Origin: Branchiostoma floridae
Lineage: Eukaryota > Chordata > Leptocardii > Amphioxiformes > Branchiostomatidae
Assembly (NCBI RefSeq): GCF_000003815.2
Contig: NC_049986.1
Coordinates: forward strand, 24,194,188 to 24,258,187
Direction of reading: 5' to 3'
DNA length: 64,000 bases
Part shown: positions 19,820-30,978 of the stretch, piece after piece
How the letters are laid out: each line of letters opens with the position of its first letter
Position numbering within the stretch: position 1 is the stretch's first letter
Notes under the pieces: generated by a model
What the model was told of the DNA's origin: nothing
What the model saw: the letters and a program-made list of their open reading frames with translations, nothing else
Database searches by the model: none
Translations under genes and position numbers: made by a program

Positions 19820-20092
19820 TCAAGTGCTTTCTGAAATCAAATTATCATTCTTACCACATTCACCTACTTTACTCCACAGTCTCAAACGAATCTCGTGTGT
19901 TTGTGGCGGTTGCAGAAGTCTAAACAGAGTTATTATTCCCACAGATCGGACCACCTGATAGTTCCCATTGTTCTCCACACCGCCCCGGGCAAAACCGTCA
20001 CTCGCCAGTTGTGTCTGTTTGAAACCGGTCTGACATGTAAGCGGGGAGGGGGTCAGGTAGGGGGCAGACTCAGACTGGCACGGAGGAAACAT
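19820..20092 (-). other. Weak candidate exon, - strand
   Basis: After a possible acceptor (ttacatgtcag) the - strand reads TGFKQTQLASDGFARGGVEN and then RSVGIITLFRLLQPPQTHEI. The composition looks protein-like, but no domain is recognised and no partner exon is found. Confidence 0.15.
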
Positions 20093-20345
20093 CTAACCAT
20101 TACTAACCTGTTAAGTGAACTTAAAATGGCTATCTTCTTTAGTCTGTCAAGAGAGAAATGACACAAAGCAGTGTTTAAATCTTCCTGTTGCGGGAAATAC
20201 ACATAATAGTCAGACTGACACAGATGAAACATCTAACCTGTCAAGTGAACTTATAAAGGCTTTCTTCTGCAGTCTGCCAAGATAGAATAGATAGAAGACA
20301 CAAAGGAGTGTTTAAATCTTCGTGCTACGGCAAATACACATGAGT
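20085..20345. repeat. Tandem duplication, unit about 130 bp
   Basis: Two diverged copies (about 20088-20210 and 20225-20342) share AAACATCTAACC, AAGTGAACTTA, GTGTTTAAATCTTC and AAATACACAT in order. Confidence 0.75.
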
Positions 20346-20349
20346 CTTT

Positions 20350-21375
20350 TAAGACTTCTTCACGTGCTTTCTGTCATGGTCTATGACATTGTACAGGTGT
20401 CTTTGCACAGGTGGATGTGAATTTACAGCAAGGATAGTAAACTTCATACTTGCCATGATTCACCACGCTGTTTCTGCACTTTGTCGAGCATACAAAAATA
20501 TGTCCTTAGCTGTATGGTTTGTTTTTCACATATGTTGTAAACGTGTTCATCATGCAGGACTATTGTAAGTAGGGCAAAAGGAACTTCACTGTGTTTTATA
20601 CTTTTTGTGTATTATTTGGTAGGGCAAAAGTTAGGTTGTTGTTTTGATTAGTGCCACAGAGCTGTAGCAAGAGTGTGAAGTGTGGAGATTTGCATTTTGA
20701 TTAGTGTCGTATGCAAACGAACGTTCGTCTCCTCTAGTGCCAGGTGTAATTGTTTCACACCAAAGCCATAGACAGAACTAACAGATAGATGGCAGTCGCT
20801 CAGCCTTTGATATCTTGAACAACAAAGGGACTTCAAAAACATTGTCACCTCTATAATATGTATGAATATGTGAATTTGGATGAATAAACAGGACAAGCTT
20901 GCTGATGGGGAGAGAGAGACATCAGTTGGTTGAGTCGTGCGTGGAGTGCAGACATGAGGATGTAGCTCTCCAGCAAGCAGTCCGTGTGTATGCGGAAAAT
21001 GGCCTGTGTCTCTGCGTGTTGTTCTTCCCTTCAGTCTTAGACTCTCGGCAGCAATTCCAAATAAGAACCCGGGGCCACAACATCTGCCCCCTTTCTTACA
21101 CTATTATATATAGGAAGATGTTTACCAGTAGTATGTGATTTATGGATGAGGAGTGTGCCCAAGATGGAACCCTGCTGGGACTGCTACTTACATGACGACA
21201 ACCTTCTACTCTGTCTCACCGTGACCTGGGAGAGGCTAGCACCCTACCAGGACTATACCAGAGGGATGTTGTTTTACATAAATGTTGTTATAATCAAACA
21301 AGTTCTCGCATTGAATCGTGAATTATTTAAGATTGGAGGCATAAGACTCCTTGTGTTCGTTAATGACGTCACTAT
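20350..21375. other. No gene seen
   Basis: Only short ORFs without motifs or splice context. Confidence 0.5.
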
Positions 21376-21379
21376 GTCG

Positions 21380-21540
21380 TAACCTCCTTCGCAGACCTCT
21401 AGCAGCACTGGCTTTTAGTACTTTTGGGGGAGAGGGGACCTGATTTGAGATTTTAAACATCGGCTAAGTTTCGCTAATGCCGGAAGAGGACAACAACAAC
21501 TAGAAGTCAGGGTTACTAGAAGTCTGCGAAGGGGCTAGCT
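21380..21540. mobile_element. MITE with CCTCCTTCGCAGAC ends
   Basis: Left end TAACCTCCTTCGCAGAC, right end GTCTGCGAAGGGGCTA; about 160 bp. Related ends occur at 22611 (single end), 25626/26366 and 28791/29031, so this is a local family. Confidence 0.65.
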
Positions 21541-24430
21541 ATCTCTAAACTCACATCCAAAGAACCTGCTGCTCTGTCTCACCGTGACCTGTGAGAGGCT
21601 AGAACCCTGCAAGGACTCTTCCAGAGGCATGCTGTTTTGTTATCATGCAGCGTTTTCTTGTACGAAATCGTGAAGTATTGCAAAATCGAAAACATGCAGG
21701 TCCCTGCGTTCGTTAGTGACGTCATTTTCCTTGTCAGACATACGGCAGCGAAGGAGCAAGGACTGATTCGCGATTTTCAATATGAATTCAGGTTTTCTAA
21801 TCAGCCCCTTCCCGGCATGAAATAAAATCCAGCTTTGCTAGAAGTTTACTAGAAGTCTTACTTACACTGAAGCCAAAGGACCCGGAATCGAAGGTAATGC
21901 TTAATCATCGAAGAAAACTACATCCAAATGACTAGTAACAGTTATATCATCATTTTCTTTTAAAACAAAATTACAAGCCTTACTCCAAAACGTTGTATCA
22001 TAATCTTAGCACAAAGGCGTGTAGACTGTATCCTTATTTCTATAAAGCTGCAGTTGATATAATGATTGAGAATGTAACCCACACATACGAAGGCATACTT
22101 TTAAGCTGACTGAACCAATTTTAAATCAGGGTTAATTTGAACTTAAAAGTCATCTATAGCTTGATTCCCATTTACTTCCGAAACAGTGACCCCCCCCCCC
22201 GCCCAATTTATTCAACTATAGAAACTATCAGAAAAACACACGTTTGCCTCACCTTAGAGCCGGTGACTAACAAAATTTTGATTTATGTACGTTTCCTACA
22301 AACTAGTTTCTGGACATTCCAACGAAGCGACCTTCTTATTACCTGGCATGTACAGGACGGAGTGACCTAGAAGGTTATCACTACTCTGTGGTTTCTGATT
22401 GCTCTAATCATATCTGTACCATTTCGAATTTGATGATATTAGATTTTGTATGTGTAAGTTTCTTCGAACACCTGTTAATGGCGGCAAAACTTTTTTTTCA
22501 AACACCAGGGTCAGCAGAATTCGCCATGTCACCTCCTAGCGGGAATTCGCCTCTAGGTGCTGTGTTGTTTACGGACTTGGGTCCATGCAGTTCAGTATGC
22601 CCGGGTTTAATAGCCTCCTTCGCAGACTTCTGGAGCTGTGACATTTTTTTAGTGCCGATTCGTGATTTTCAACACGTGCTATCTGAGTTTTGTCTTGTAC
22701 TGAAAATTCCGACGACATAGAGAACTTAGTAAGCTCATGTTGAAAATAGGTCCAAAAAAAGAAACGCCGCCGCTCTATTAAAGTCTGCTTTGAATGGTGT
22801 TTTGAATACTTCCTGTTGTAGCAAATAACCCGTGACTTGCATAAGCTAGTCTGTATTAAACTAACTGCTCTGCGCACACTCTGTTAGAGGTGAATCACAC
22901 GTGGATTATAACTGTTGGCATGTGTGTATCGTTTTCAAATCAGGCGGACATAACGTTACGTCAAGTCTACGCCTCATTGAAAAAAACATGCAGTTGAGTT
23001 GTTGTTCTGATAGCCCTGACGAAGGCGTTTAAAATCTTAAAATACATCTAAAAGGTTTGGCCATGATCTAAAATCCGGATTGACACCACTAAAACACATT
23101 GAAACCATTAATAATTCGTTATAACCACAAGGAGACGTCTCCTACCTAGGATGAATCTAGTGACAAACTAAGGCAGGATTCAGGTGCAACAGCTAAAGTA
23201 CTGGCTTTGTGCTGTTACAACTCCCATCTTGTTATCGTACCAGAGAAATTATAATACAACTCACGGCGCTATTGTGAGTCAGAGTGGCTCAATAATTACG
23301 CAGTTCTTAATCTTGTGTCTGAATAGGCTTAAGCCAAATGCTTAAACTGCATCGGCTGTAATGCACTCGTTTGGATAGTGAGAAACATCTGGGTATACGA
23401 GTCAGAAGAAATCTCACGGTGACCACGGCGTGTGTGTGTTTCTACATATTGCAACAATCCTGTTCTTGAATATTTCCTTTGTTTAACTGACTGTTTTACA
23501 GACTTGAACAATGATCAGTGTCACTTTAGACGTATCAAGGACATACTTATTCCAAACCAATCTAATCGCCGTTGAATCAGATGGTGCTCCTTCATAACAT
23601 CCAAAACTACAGTCACTGCTGTAAAGGCACAAACAAACAAACAAACGGCTTCTGGTCTAGATCATTAGCGTCTACCTGCACGCTGTAACGGAAGGCAAGA
23701 AAATAGTAGAATTTAGCCAGAGCAGATGCCAGAGGAATACAGCTGACTGAGGAGTGCAGCTTGGGACCTAGATCTAACATGTTATCTGTCTATTTGGCCG
23801 AAGTTCTGAATCAGATATATTCTATTGACCTGCAAAGCCTGGTAGAGGCTGCTTCTAGAGGCTGGTCTAAAGCGGACCGGACCCAATCGGTGTACAAACA
23901 CTCAGCAGAGCGTGGAGAACCGCACCGACTGTCCATCGGATCGGGTTTCTCCCAGTTATAACAATGGTGGACACGGTTACGCCGAAAACACGCCGGGTCC
24001 TGACATGTAGATATATTCAACAACGCCATCCATGTGTTTCCGACAAGACTGATGCCCCCCTACAGGCGTAAATCGGACCACTGTTTTGCCTACTTGGGCC
24101 GTGTAAGGTTTCACATCTGCATGGGAAGTTCTGCGAGTTTTGGGGTAAACAACTTCGTAACTCAACATTGTGCTGACAAAGCTTTCAACCCACAAGAGCC
24201 ATCTTCCTATAACCGTCTCAATAGCTAAGAAACCGATCATTATAACCCCATATTCAAGTTATTGAAGTAGTTTAGGACGCTACTTTAGCTGCAAACGATT
24301 TCCCATGTTGTTGTTGTCTTGCCGTGCGGGTTAATTGTCCAGGTGCCACACCTGAGTGGTGGTAACACCTGAAGACACAACTTCCTTACAAGAAATGCCC
24401 CACCTGCGCACTAGCCGCATCCCAGGTGTT
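21541..24430. other. No gene seen; MITE remnants
   Basis: Holds an isolated MITE end at 22611 (TAGCCTCCTTCGCAGACTTC) and a possible remnant around 21755-21860. The short ORFs lack motifs. Confidence 0.5.
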
Positions 24431-25625
24431 CTAAAAACGCCTTGTATATAAAAACAACCCCCGAAGGATCATAACGTCCACCTACCTTGTTCTGTGTGAT
24501 TTTAAGACGTGTAGATCTCTCGTCTGTTTGCGGTGACGGTACGAACTGTCACCCTCCCTCTCTGACACACACAGGATCTGCTGATTTGAATGACAAACGT
24601 TCCGACCGGACCGGTTCTGCCCCGGGCCAGCTCAGACGGTTGTTTGTGCAGATTCTCAAATGGGACGGCCCAAATAGACAGGTGGAGGGCCGGGAGGGAT
24701 AATGTATTTGTGTAAGACTTAGGACTGAATATCTATAGGTTTTCCAAAAAAGCGAACAGAACTTCTAAAAGAGTTCGAGCCAAAGTGGAGAAAACAGGTG
24801 GGTTGAAACCTGACCGGGATAAGTTCTTCCCTGGACCCCTCAACAGTTCTATTTTGGTACAGCCCAATCAGCGACCATATCCCTCCCGTCACGGCATGCT
24901 GCAGGTGCGGCACGCAGGTGAGGGCAGGTAAACACACCTGGGCGGTACCCTTCTTCGTGTATTCCTCACTTATCGTAAGAATTCATTGTGTGCTATTTGT
25001 GCAGGGCCTGCAGACCCAGACCAGAAATATACATGGGTTGATGTCTAGGTTCCAATACAACATGACGCAAGGGTACCTCGGACAGGTGAGTTACGTTGTT
25101 CTGTCGCCCTCTCGGTGACTGTCCCAGGTAGATGTGACCTTTGACACGTGACGTCATCTGGCGGTTGGACGGTTTGGTGAGATGATCCGCTGCCCTCCAG
25201 CCGTGCCTTGTGCATCCTGGCGACCTTGAGAAAATTCCACATTGTTGATTAGTTATTCTGCCTTTAAAAACTATGATCTTGATTGAATACTGATGTAAAT
25301 CAAGGTGAACGATTCTAAAACCAATACTTTTACGTGTTCAAAATATTTTTTTGTGTTTAACAATATATTACCTTGTAGCTCAGATTCTGAGGCATCGAAG
25401 GTCAGCCGTCAGGCTATACAAAATGGCCGCAGGGCATCAACAACAATGAAATAGCAGACGCGGCAGATTATCCGTATAAACATCGCGGCAACAGCTGGCG
25501 GGATCGGTGGGTAGAATCAGAACATGATGGGCTCTGACGTACACCAGGCGATCATATGTCCGCTGGACGGGGGAGGGACTTAATACAAGATGCTACTCAA
25601 ATAACAAGGAAGTTACATGTATCAG

Positions 25626-26366
25626 TAGCCTCAGTAGTAGACTTCGAACGGGGTTTGCTCATTTAAAAGTTGGCTTAGCTTCTCTATTAAAGGGGCATTC
25701 CACTCCACACGGGAGTGTTATTTTCCGATAGATATTAATTTTAGGAAGTGATAACTGCATACTACTTCACATTATACGATAAAGTACACAGTTGATCCAC
25801 GTGCCTCTAAAGCATTCAGTCTTCTACTAATAAACTCCCCAAGTACCCTCTGATTGAATTAATCCTATGGCTGAATACAATACAAAACTTTTAGGTAAGG
25901 TTACAAAACTAATTTCAGGTTCGCTAAGAAATCTCGTCTTGTTCTTGTATTCTTTGCTATCTTATGAGTAATTTGCCTTCTCGGTGTGCTTAGCGTACCT
26001 CATTTATTCCGAAAATATGTACGATAAACACAATGTCTATGCGTCTAGGGAATGCATGGGTAGGGTCTGCATGGGTTTAGTGAGTGTCCTTATTGTACAC
26101 ATCGCGTAATTCATCCCAAGGTGAATTCCTCAAAATTCGGCTGATTATGTATTCATTGACACATTATCTATTGGAAAACAAGACTCCCTTCTGCAGTGGA
26201 ATGCCCCTTTAAGCCGGGAAAGGAAGTTTGTCTGGAAAAGTATTTTACTGTGGGGGGGAGTGTAAAACTGTGGAAACTCACGGCATTAGAGGACCTTAGC
26301 CAACCTTGAGACGAGTGCCCCCTCCCACCCAAGTAAAACCAGCCCCGAAGTCTGCGAAGGAGGCTA
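25626..26366. mobile_element. MITE of the CCTCC...family, split by a TTAA element
   Basis: Left end TAGCCTCAGTAGTAGACTTC, right end GAAGTCTGCGAAGGAGGCTA. The interior is interrupted by the element at 25691-26208. Confidence 0.6.
25691..26208. mobile_element. TTAA-flanked non-autonomous transposon
   Basis: Perfect 14-bp inverted ends AGGGGCATTCCACT (25691-25704) and its complement (26195-26208), each bordered by TTAA (25687-25690, 26209-26212). TTAA duplication is the hallmark of piggyBac-type insertion. The 518-bp interior is AT-rich with no transposase. Confidence 0.8.
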
Positions 26367-27359
26367 ACGTCCTATAAACCTATACGACAGGTAGATTGCA
26401 ACACTCTGTATTGTTCACAACGAAACACAAATAGACAGGTAAAAACACTATATAGCTATCTAGGAATTAAAACCTTTTTGGATTTCTATAAAAACTGATG
26501 GCATGACTAGCCATAGCAAGAAAAAGACGTCACCGGAGACAGATCTCTATCGTCGTGGCTACCTGCCACCCCCCACACCCCTCCATAGACCTAGAGGTCA
26601 ACAAAGGTAGGTAGATACCTATACTTCTACGTTTTGCATGATATTCCCAACATGCATAAAGTCAAACAACAACACACCGTGAGATACCCGCTTTACGGAC
26701 TTCTAACACGCAGTCTGATAGCAAACATTATTTGATTCATTATTCTTTACGCCCGATTAAAAGCTACAATAGCTTTACCCACACATGTTGATGATTCTGC
26801 TGATCACATATTGGATAATGGAATTGTGATACTTACGATCGATTGAAGAATACTAGTACAAAATGCATATTGAAACGTTTTTAGCTCTCTTACCTCTCTT
26901 TGTTTCTGACAGATGACGCGACATGTCCGGACGGTGACACTGAGAATGACTCGGCATCTTAATCGGACACCGACTACTTCCACAGACTTTGTGACACCTC
27001 ACTGTGGTAACACATTAAACTTTGAAACAAGAACAGAAATCTAACAGGCGAGAAAACGTCTTAAGTCTACAAGAAGACGAAAAAAGAACATATTGGAAGA
27101 GGCAAAAAAAAGAGACTTTTGTTTCACGGCGGAGAGATAAAAGAGTCTATGCCCTGTCAAGGTAGTACCAACGGTTTTGTACATGTGCTGCTTTCTTCCA
27201 GTATAGACTGGTTTAGGCCGGTTTATCAAAACGTCCTTATAATTGATACTATTTGATAAGCCGGCGTGCATGTTCCATGTACTCTACCATACTATAAGTT
27301 TAAGTATTGCAACTATCAACTTATGAAAGACAGTGTTTCGAAAATAAATCAAAGGTCAA

Positions 27360-28090
27360 TTTTCGTTCTTTGCATTTCTTCAAGTACTGCGTAGTTCACA
27401 ATGAGTCCACCATTTTGAGGATGATGCAACAAGATTCACCCCTCTGAGGATGATGCAAGATCAGTGCTTTGATTGAATGACGGTCAGCAAAGTCTTTGAA
27501 GCAGATTGCACACCAATGTTGACACCAAAACAAAACTATCTGAAAGGACAAAAAAGACCATGCTGCGAAGTTTCTAGAAGTAGTTGCGGTTTTTGATAGT
27601 CTTCTGCTATTCGTATTGTGGCAAATAGATAGTGCAAAGTCATCTTTGTGCTTGTTGGGAATAATTAATTAAGGCTTTTTGATGTTTGGGTCCTCATCCT
27701 TCGGGACCTCCATTTAACGTCCTATCCGAGGGACGGCAAGAACAGGAGCTAGGTACTCATTAAGACATGAATCTAATGAGAAAACTCGACTAAAGTACGT
27801 TTCCTAAAGGCACTAAATCGGAGGCATATGTCATATTATCGGAATTGCCCACAAGGCCTCTGGGTTATATTATGACTTATTTGGGGCCGAAAATGTCTCC
27901 CAGTACTCCAGGTGTGTTTGTGTGTTTTATTCAGATCTTCATTGGTATAAAGCTGGAACACTATTCTTCATTTAGGTCCATTTTAAGTACAAATAGTGAC
28001 ATTGAGAACTCATACAACAATGCAGAAAATTAAACGCAGTAAAATGAAATGAATGAATGAAAGTAAGTGTGGCCGTATCGTTTTTTATTG
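27360..28090. other. No gene seen; SINE body fragment
   Basis: 27700-27740 repeats part of the SINE body at 19450. Nothing else recognised. Confidence 0.5.
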
Positions 28091-28093
28091 TGT

Positions 28094-28530
28094 ACACACT
28101 AGGGGTGGATACCGGTACAGAAACGTCAGGCACTAGTACGGTTCAGGTAGCCTGGAATCCAGTCTTGTTAGCGAGTAGCGACCTTCGGGAGCGGAACAAA
28201 GCTAACAAGACTGGATTCCAGGCTACGGTTCAGGTCCAGAGGATTAGATCCAGGTCCGGAACTGAACCTGGACCTAACTGCTGTCTGTGGAAACTTGTGA
28301 ATGGGCATTATAGGCGATACTCAAAACAATGGTCCATTTCGCTACAAAGGAATTTGTTTGGTGGAGTATCCTACGCGTATCTTCATGTGAACAACGCAAT
28401 CTGTCTCTGTTAACGTAGACTAAGTTTGACTGTAGGAACTTTGTGAAAAGAACTTTTAGCTCTCCTCTACTTCGCTCTTCTTATTTTCTTGGTGCAGTAA
28501 GCCCCAAAACAAGTAAACATCTGTAGCTGC
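28094..28530 (+). repeat. Dispersed repeat, copy 1
   Basis: GGTTCAGGTCCAGAGGAT, CTGTGGAAACTTG, GCTACAAAGGAAT, TTTGACTGTAG and CTCTACTTCGCTCTT recur in the same order at about 35600-35895, and the first part at 63812-64000. No ORF is conserved between copies. Confidence 0.75.
28148..28225. mobile_element. 78-bp hairpin MITE with 9-bp target duplication
   Basis: TAGCCTGGAATCCAGTCTTG... forms a near-complete hairpin with its complement ending CCAGGCTA, flanked on both sides by CGGTTCAGG (28139-28147, 28226-28234). It is inserted in the dispersed repeat. Confidence 0.85.
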
Positions 28531-28705
28531 TGTCGTCACAGAAACACCACACGTCAGTGTCAGGTTACGTTCCCCATTGTTCCCTCAGATTAAACACCTT
28601 AACACATTCGCAGCCGCAGATTCAACACTCAAGGTCAGTGTGAAAAGAGGCGAACGCCCTTCGTCGAACAGTGAGTAAAATAATGTCTATTTCTCCCTGG
28701 GTATC
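28520..28705 (+). promoter_or_regulatory. Duplicated noncoding first-exon-like block, copy A
   Basis: Shares GTTACG/CATTGTTCCCT, a GTGTGAAA-type core and CAGTGAGTAAAA...TCTCCCTGGGTA with 29460-29662. The GTGAGT would be a good donor. It may be an alternative 5' UTR exon of the downstream TPR gene. Confidence 0.4.
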
Positions 28706-28790
28706 ACTTAATTTGATTTGCACTGTTGTTTTGTCTCATCGTCCGCTTTAACGTGCTTAGAATTTGTACAACAAGCACTGCTGAAGATTG

Positions 28791-29031
28791 TAGCCTCCGT
28801 CGCACTTGCAGCCTTCGAGTGGTGCTGGCTTCTATTTTAAGGGGGGGGGGGTGCTGGTTTGCGATTTTCAACGTTGGAGACGGGGCAAACTCATTTCAAC
28901 GGCAAACTCCCTTCAACAGCAATCTCCCGGCATAACACAACCTACCTAACCAACGTTGAACATCGCGAACCAGCGCCCCCCACCCTCCTAAAATAAAAGC
29001 CAGACCCGCTCGAAGTGTGCAACGGAGGCTA
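28791..29031. mobile_element. Foldback MITE of the CCTCC family
   Basis: TAGCCTCCGTCGCACTTGC at the left and its complement at the right, with inverted internal blocks (TTCTATTTTAAGGGGGGG / CCCTCCTAAAATAAAAG and CCAACGTTGAA). About 240 bp, no ORF. Confidence 0.75.
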
Positions 29032-29069
29032 TGAAGACTCGACATTGGGTCAGCATAAGGGTTTACCGT

Positions 29070-29225
29070 AGCGTTGGTGTGGTGTAACTGGTGGGGAGTT
29101 GGGCTCAGAACCAAGAGATCCCGAGTTCGATACTCACCATGCCCCCGACGTTGTGCCCTTGGAAATGTATTGTACATGTATACCCACCATGACAGTGACG
29201 CCATGACACCCAGCGATCCTCTATA
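29070..29225 (+). repeat. tRNA-derived SINE
   Basis: A-box-like TGGTGTAACTGGTGG (about 29080) and B-box CGAGTTCGATAC (29122-29133), then TTGTGCCCTTGG, a motif also present in inverted orientation in the SINE at 19540. Confidence 0.65.
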
Positions 29226-29459
29226 TAGGCTGATCTGTCTAAAGTGTCAAGCACACACATTGGTTTGGTGCGCTAATCATGTAGGTGCTAATATTTGCCT
29301 CTTAAATTATTTAATATTTTACGAACGCTTAAATCCGATCACAAGAAAAAATAGAAAAATAAGCTGCGCATGCAAATCAGAGAACTAAGGCCTGAAGAAG
29401 TCCTAAACAGGTGGATATTTGTACCCCCCCCCCCATGTGTCGAGCCTTTTGTTACTGTG

Positions 29460-29662
29460 TAAACTGCATTGTGTGGCGTTACGCAATGTCACACAGAGAC
29501 GTCGGTGTGAAGTTACGGTCCCATTATTCCCTGATGTAACCAAGGACATGTCTTTCAAGTAGAACAAACATTCACCTGTTACGGCCCATCTACTGCGTGA
29601 AATGCGGCAGACGTCGTCCTTCATATCACAGTGAGTAAAACATTCTCCCTGGGTACCTCTAA
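29460..29662 (+). promoter_or_regulatory. Duplicated noncoding first-exon-like block, copy B
   Basis: Diverged copy of 28520-28705 with the same CAGTGAGTAAAA donor-like end followed by TCTCCCTGGGTA. It lies about 380 bp upstream of the TPR start exon. Confidence 0.4.
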
Positions 29663-30039
29663 GATCGCACTTTTTTCTCTTTATTTTACAAGCAGGCACT
29701 GTGCAATCGCATCGACATACTTACATGTAGACTCTGCTCAACAAGCACACAGTAAACAACGTTGAGCCAGCAAGAAGGTCCAAATTCAACCACAAAAACA
29801 GAAATAGAACCAGCATTAAAACGTCACTTGAAGTGATATGCTGAAACATGAAATTATAGAAAGAAAAGGAAATGTTGGCAGAGGAAGCTAACGCGTCAGT
29901 GATGTTGGTATAAACTTCGACATCATAATTATGATTCTTGACAGTGTCAATGTATAGACTCGCCCTAGAGACTGACGCATTGTCTTCAACCATACAGCGT
30001 CAGAAGGTAAGCGCAAGCAGAAGAAGTGACCCCGGAGAC

Positions 30040-30943
30040 ATGGAAGCGAACGAGACCGCCGTCCTGTCACAAGCTGGAGCCTCGGCCGCGCCAGGTAAGG
30101 AAACTTGAAGATAGTTTATCCATGTCCTAATTATGTGTGTGACGATCTGTAATTATCATCAACATACGCGATTCATGGTAGGTAAGAGGAAACCTTAAAA
30201 AGATCTAAAAAAACTTGAATGTAAGCTCATCTGTGACGGTAGTCAACACTATGTTACAATTCCAAACTCTATATACGTACACAAAAGGAGTCGGCTTCCA
30301 AGCACCTTTGACCCTTTGCTGACGTCACACTTCCGGTATGGATGTGCGACTTAGGCTTTGGGTCATTTCAACTTGATAAGGATCAGAGGACTGATCGAAA
30401 GCTTGTTGGTAAACGCTTTATTGACCTTTATTTTGTGTACGGTTATAGAGTTAAAAATCTTAACCTAACAAACCTTCTTATTTGCAAATTAACGATAAAC
30501 TACAAACACTCCTCTGTCCACAGGATCACCTGATGACGCTACAGCGCAACATCCGGCCTCCGACCTGGCGTCACTGGACGTCAGTGAGCTGGAGCGGCTG
30601 ATGGAGGATCCTGATAGGAAAAACCTTCATGAAGGACGCAAATCAGCCACAGGTCGGTTTGTGTGTGTGTGTGTGTGTGTGTGTGAGTGAGTGTGTGTGT
30701 GTGGCATATTTACATCTTGAATAAATGATACCACGTTGATGGAAAGAGCTCAAGCATTATCTAACATTACAGGGACAATCCTGCCTTTACCTTTGTTAGG
30801 GTCATATGATTCTTTTCTATTTTTTTTCCAGGTAGTGATGAAATGTGCCTATTCAAACAAAACGTGTCCATGTGTCTACAAATATGAAATGTTCATCCCT
30901 TATCCTCTTTTTGTCATGAAATGTCATCATCATCATCATCATC

Positions 30944-30978
<35 letters not shown>

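Larger units (their letters stand above)
24440..27010 (+). other. Weak multi-exon gene candidate
   Basis: TATA-like TGTATATAAAAAC near 24442, then exon-like blocks with AG/GT borders: about 24574-24682 (contains LRRLFVQILKWDGPNRQ), about 24765-24807 (ELLKEFEPKWRKQ), about 24848-24918 (SILVQPNQRPYPSRHGMLQV) and 25005-25087 (GLQTQTRNIHGLMSRFQYNM). A possible terminal exon at about 26912 ends DTENDSAS with TAA, and AATAAA follows near 27343. The blocks are small, phases are not all verified and no family is recognised. Confidence 0.2.
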
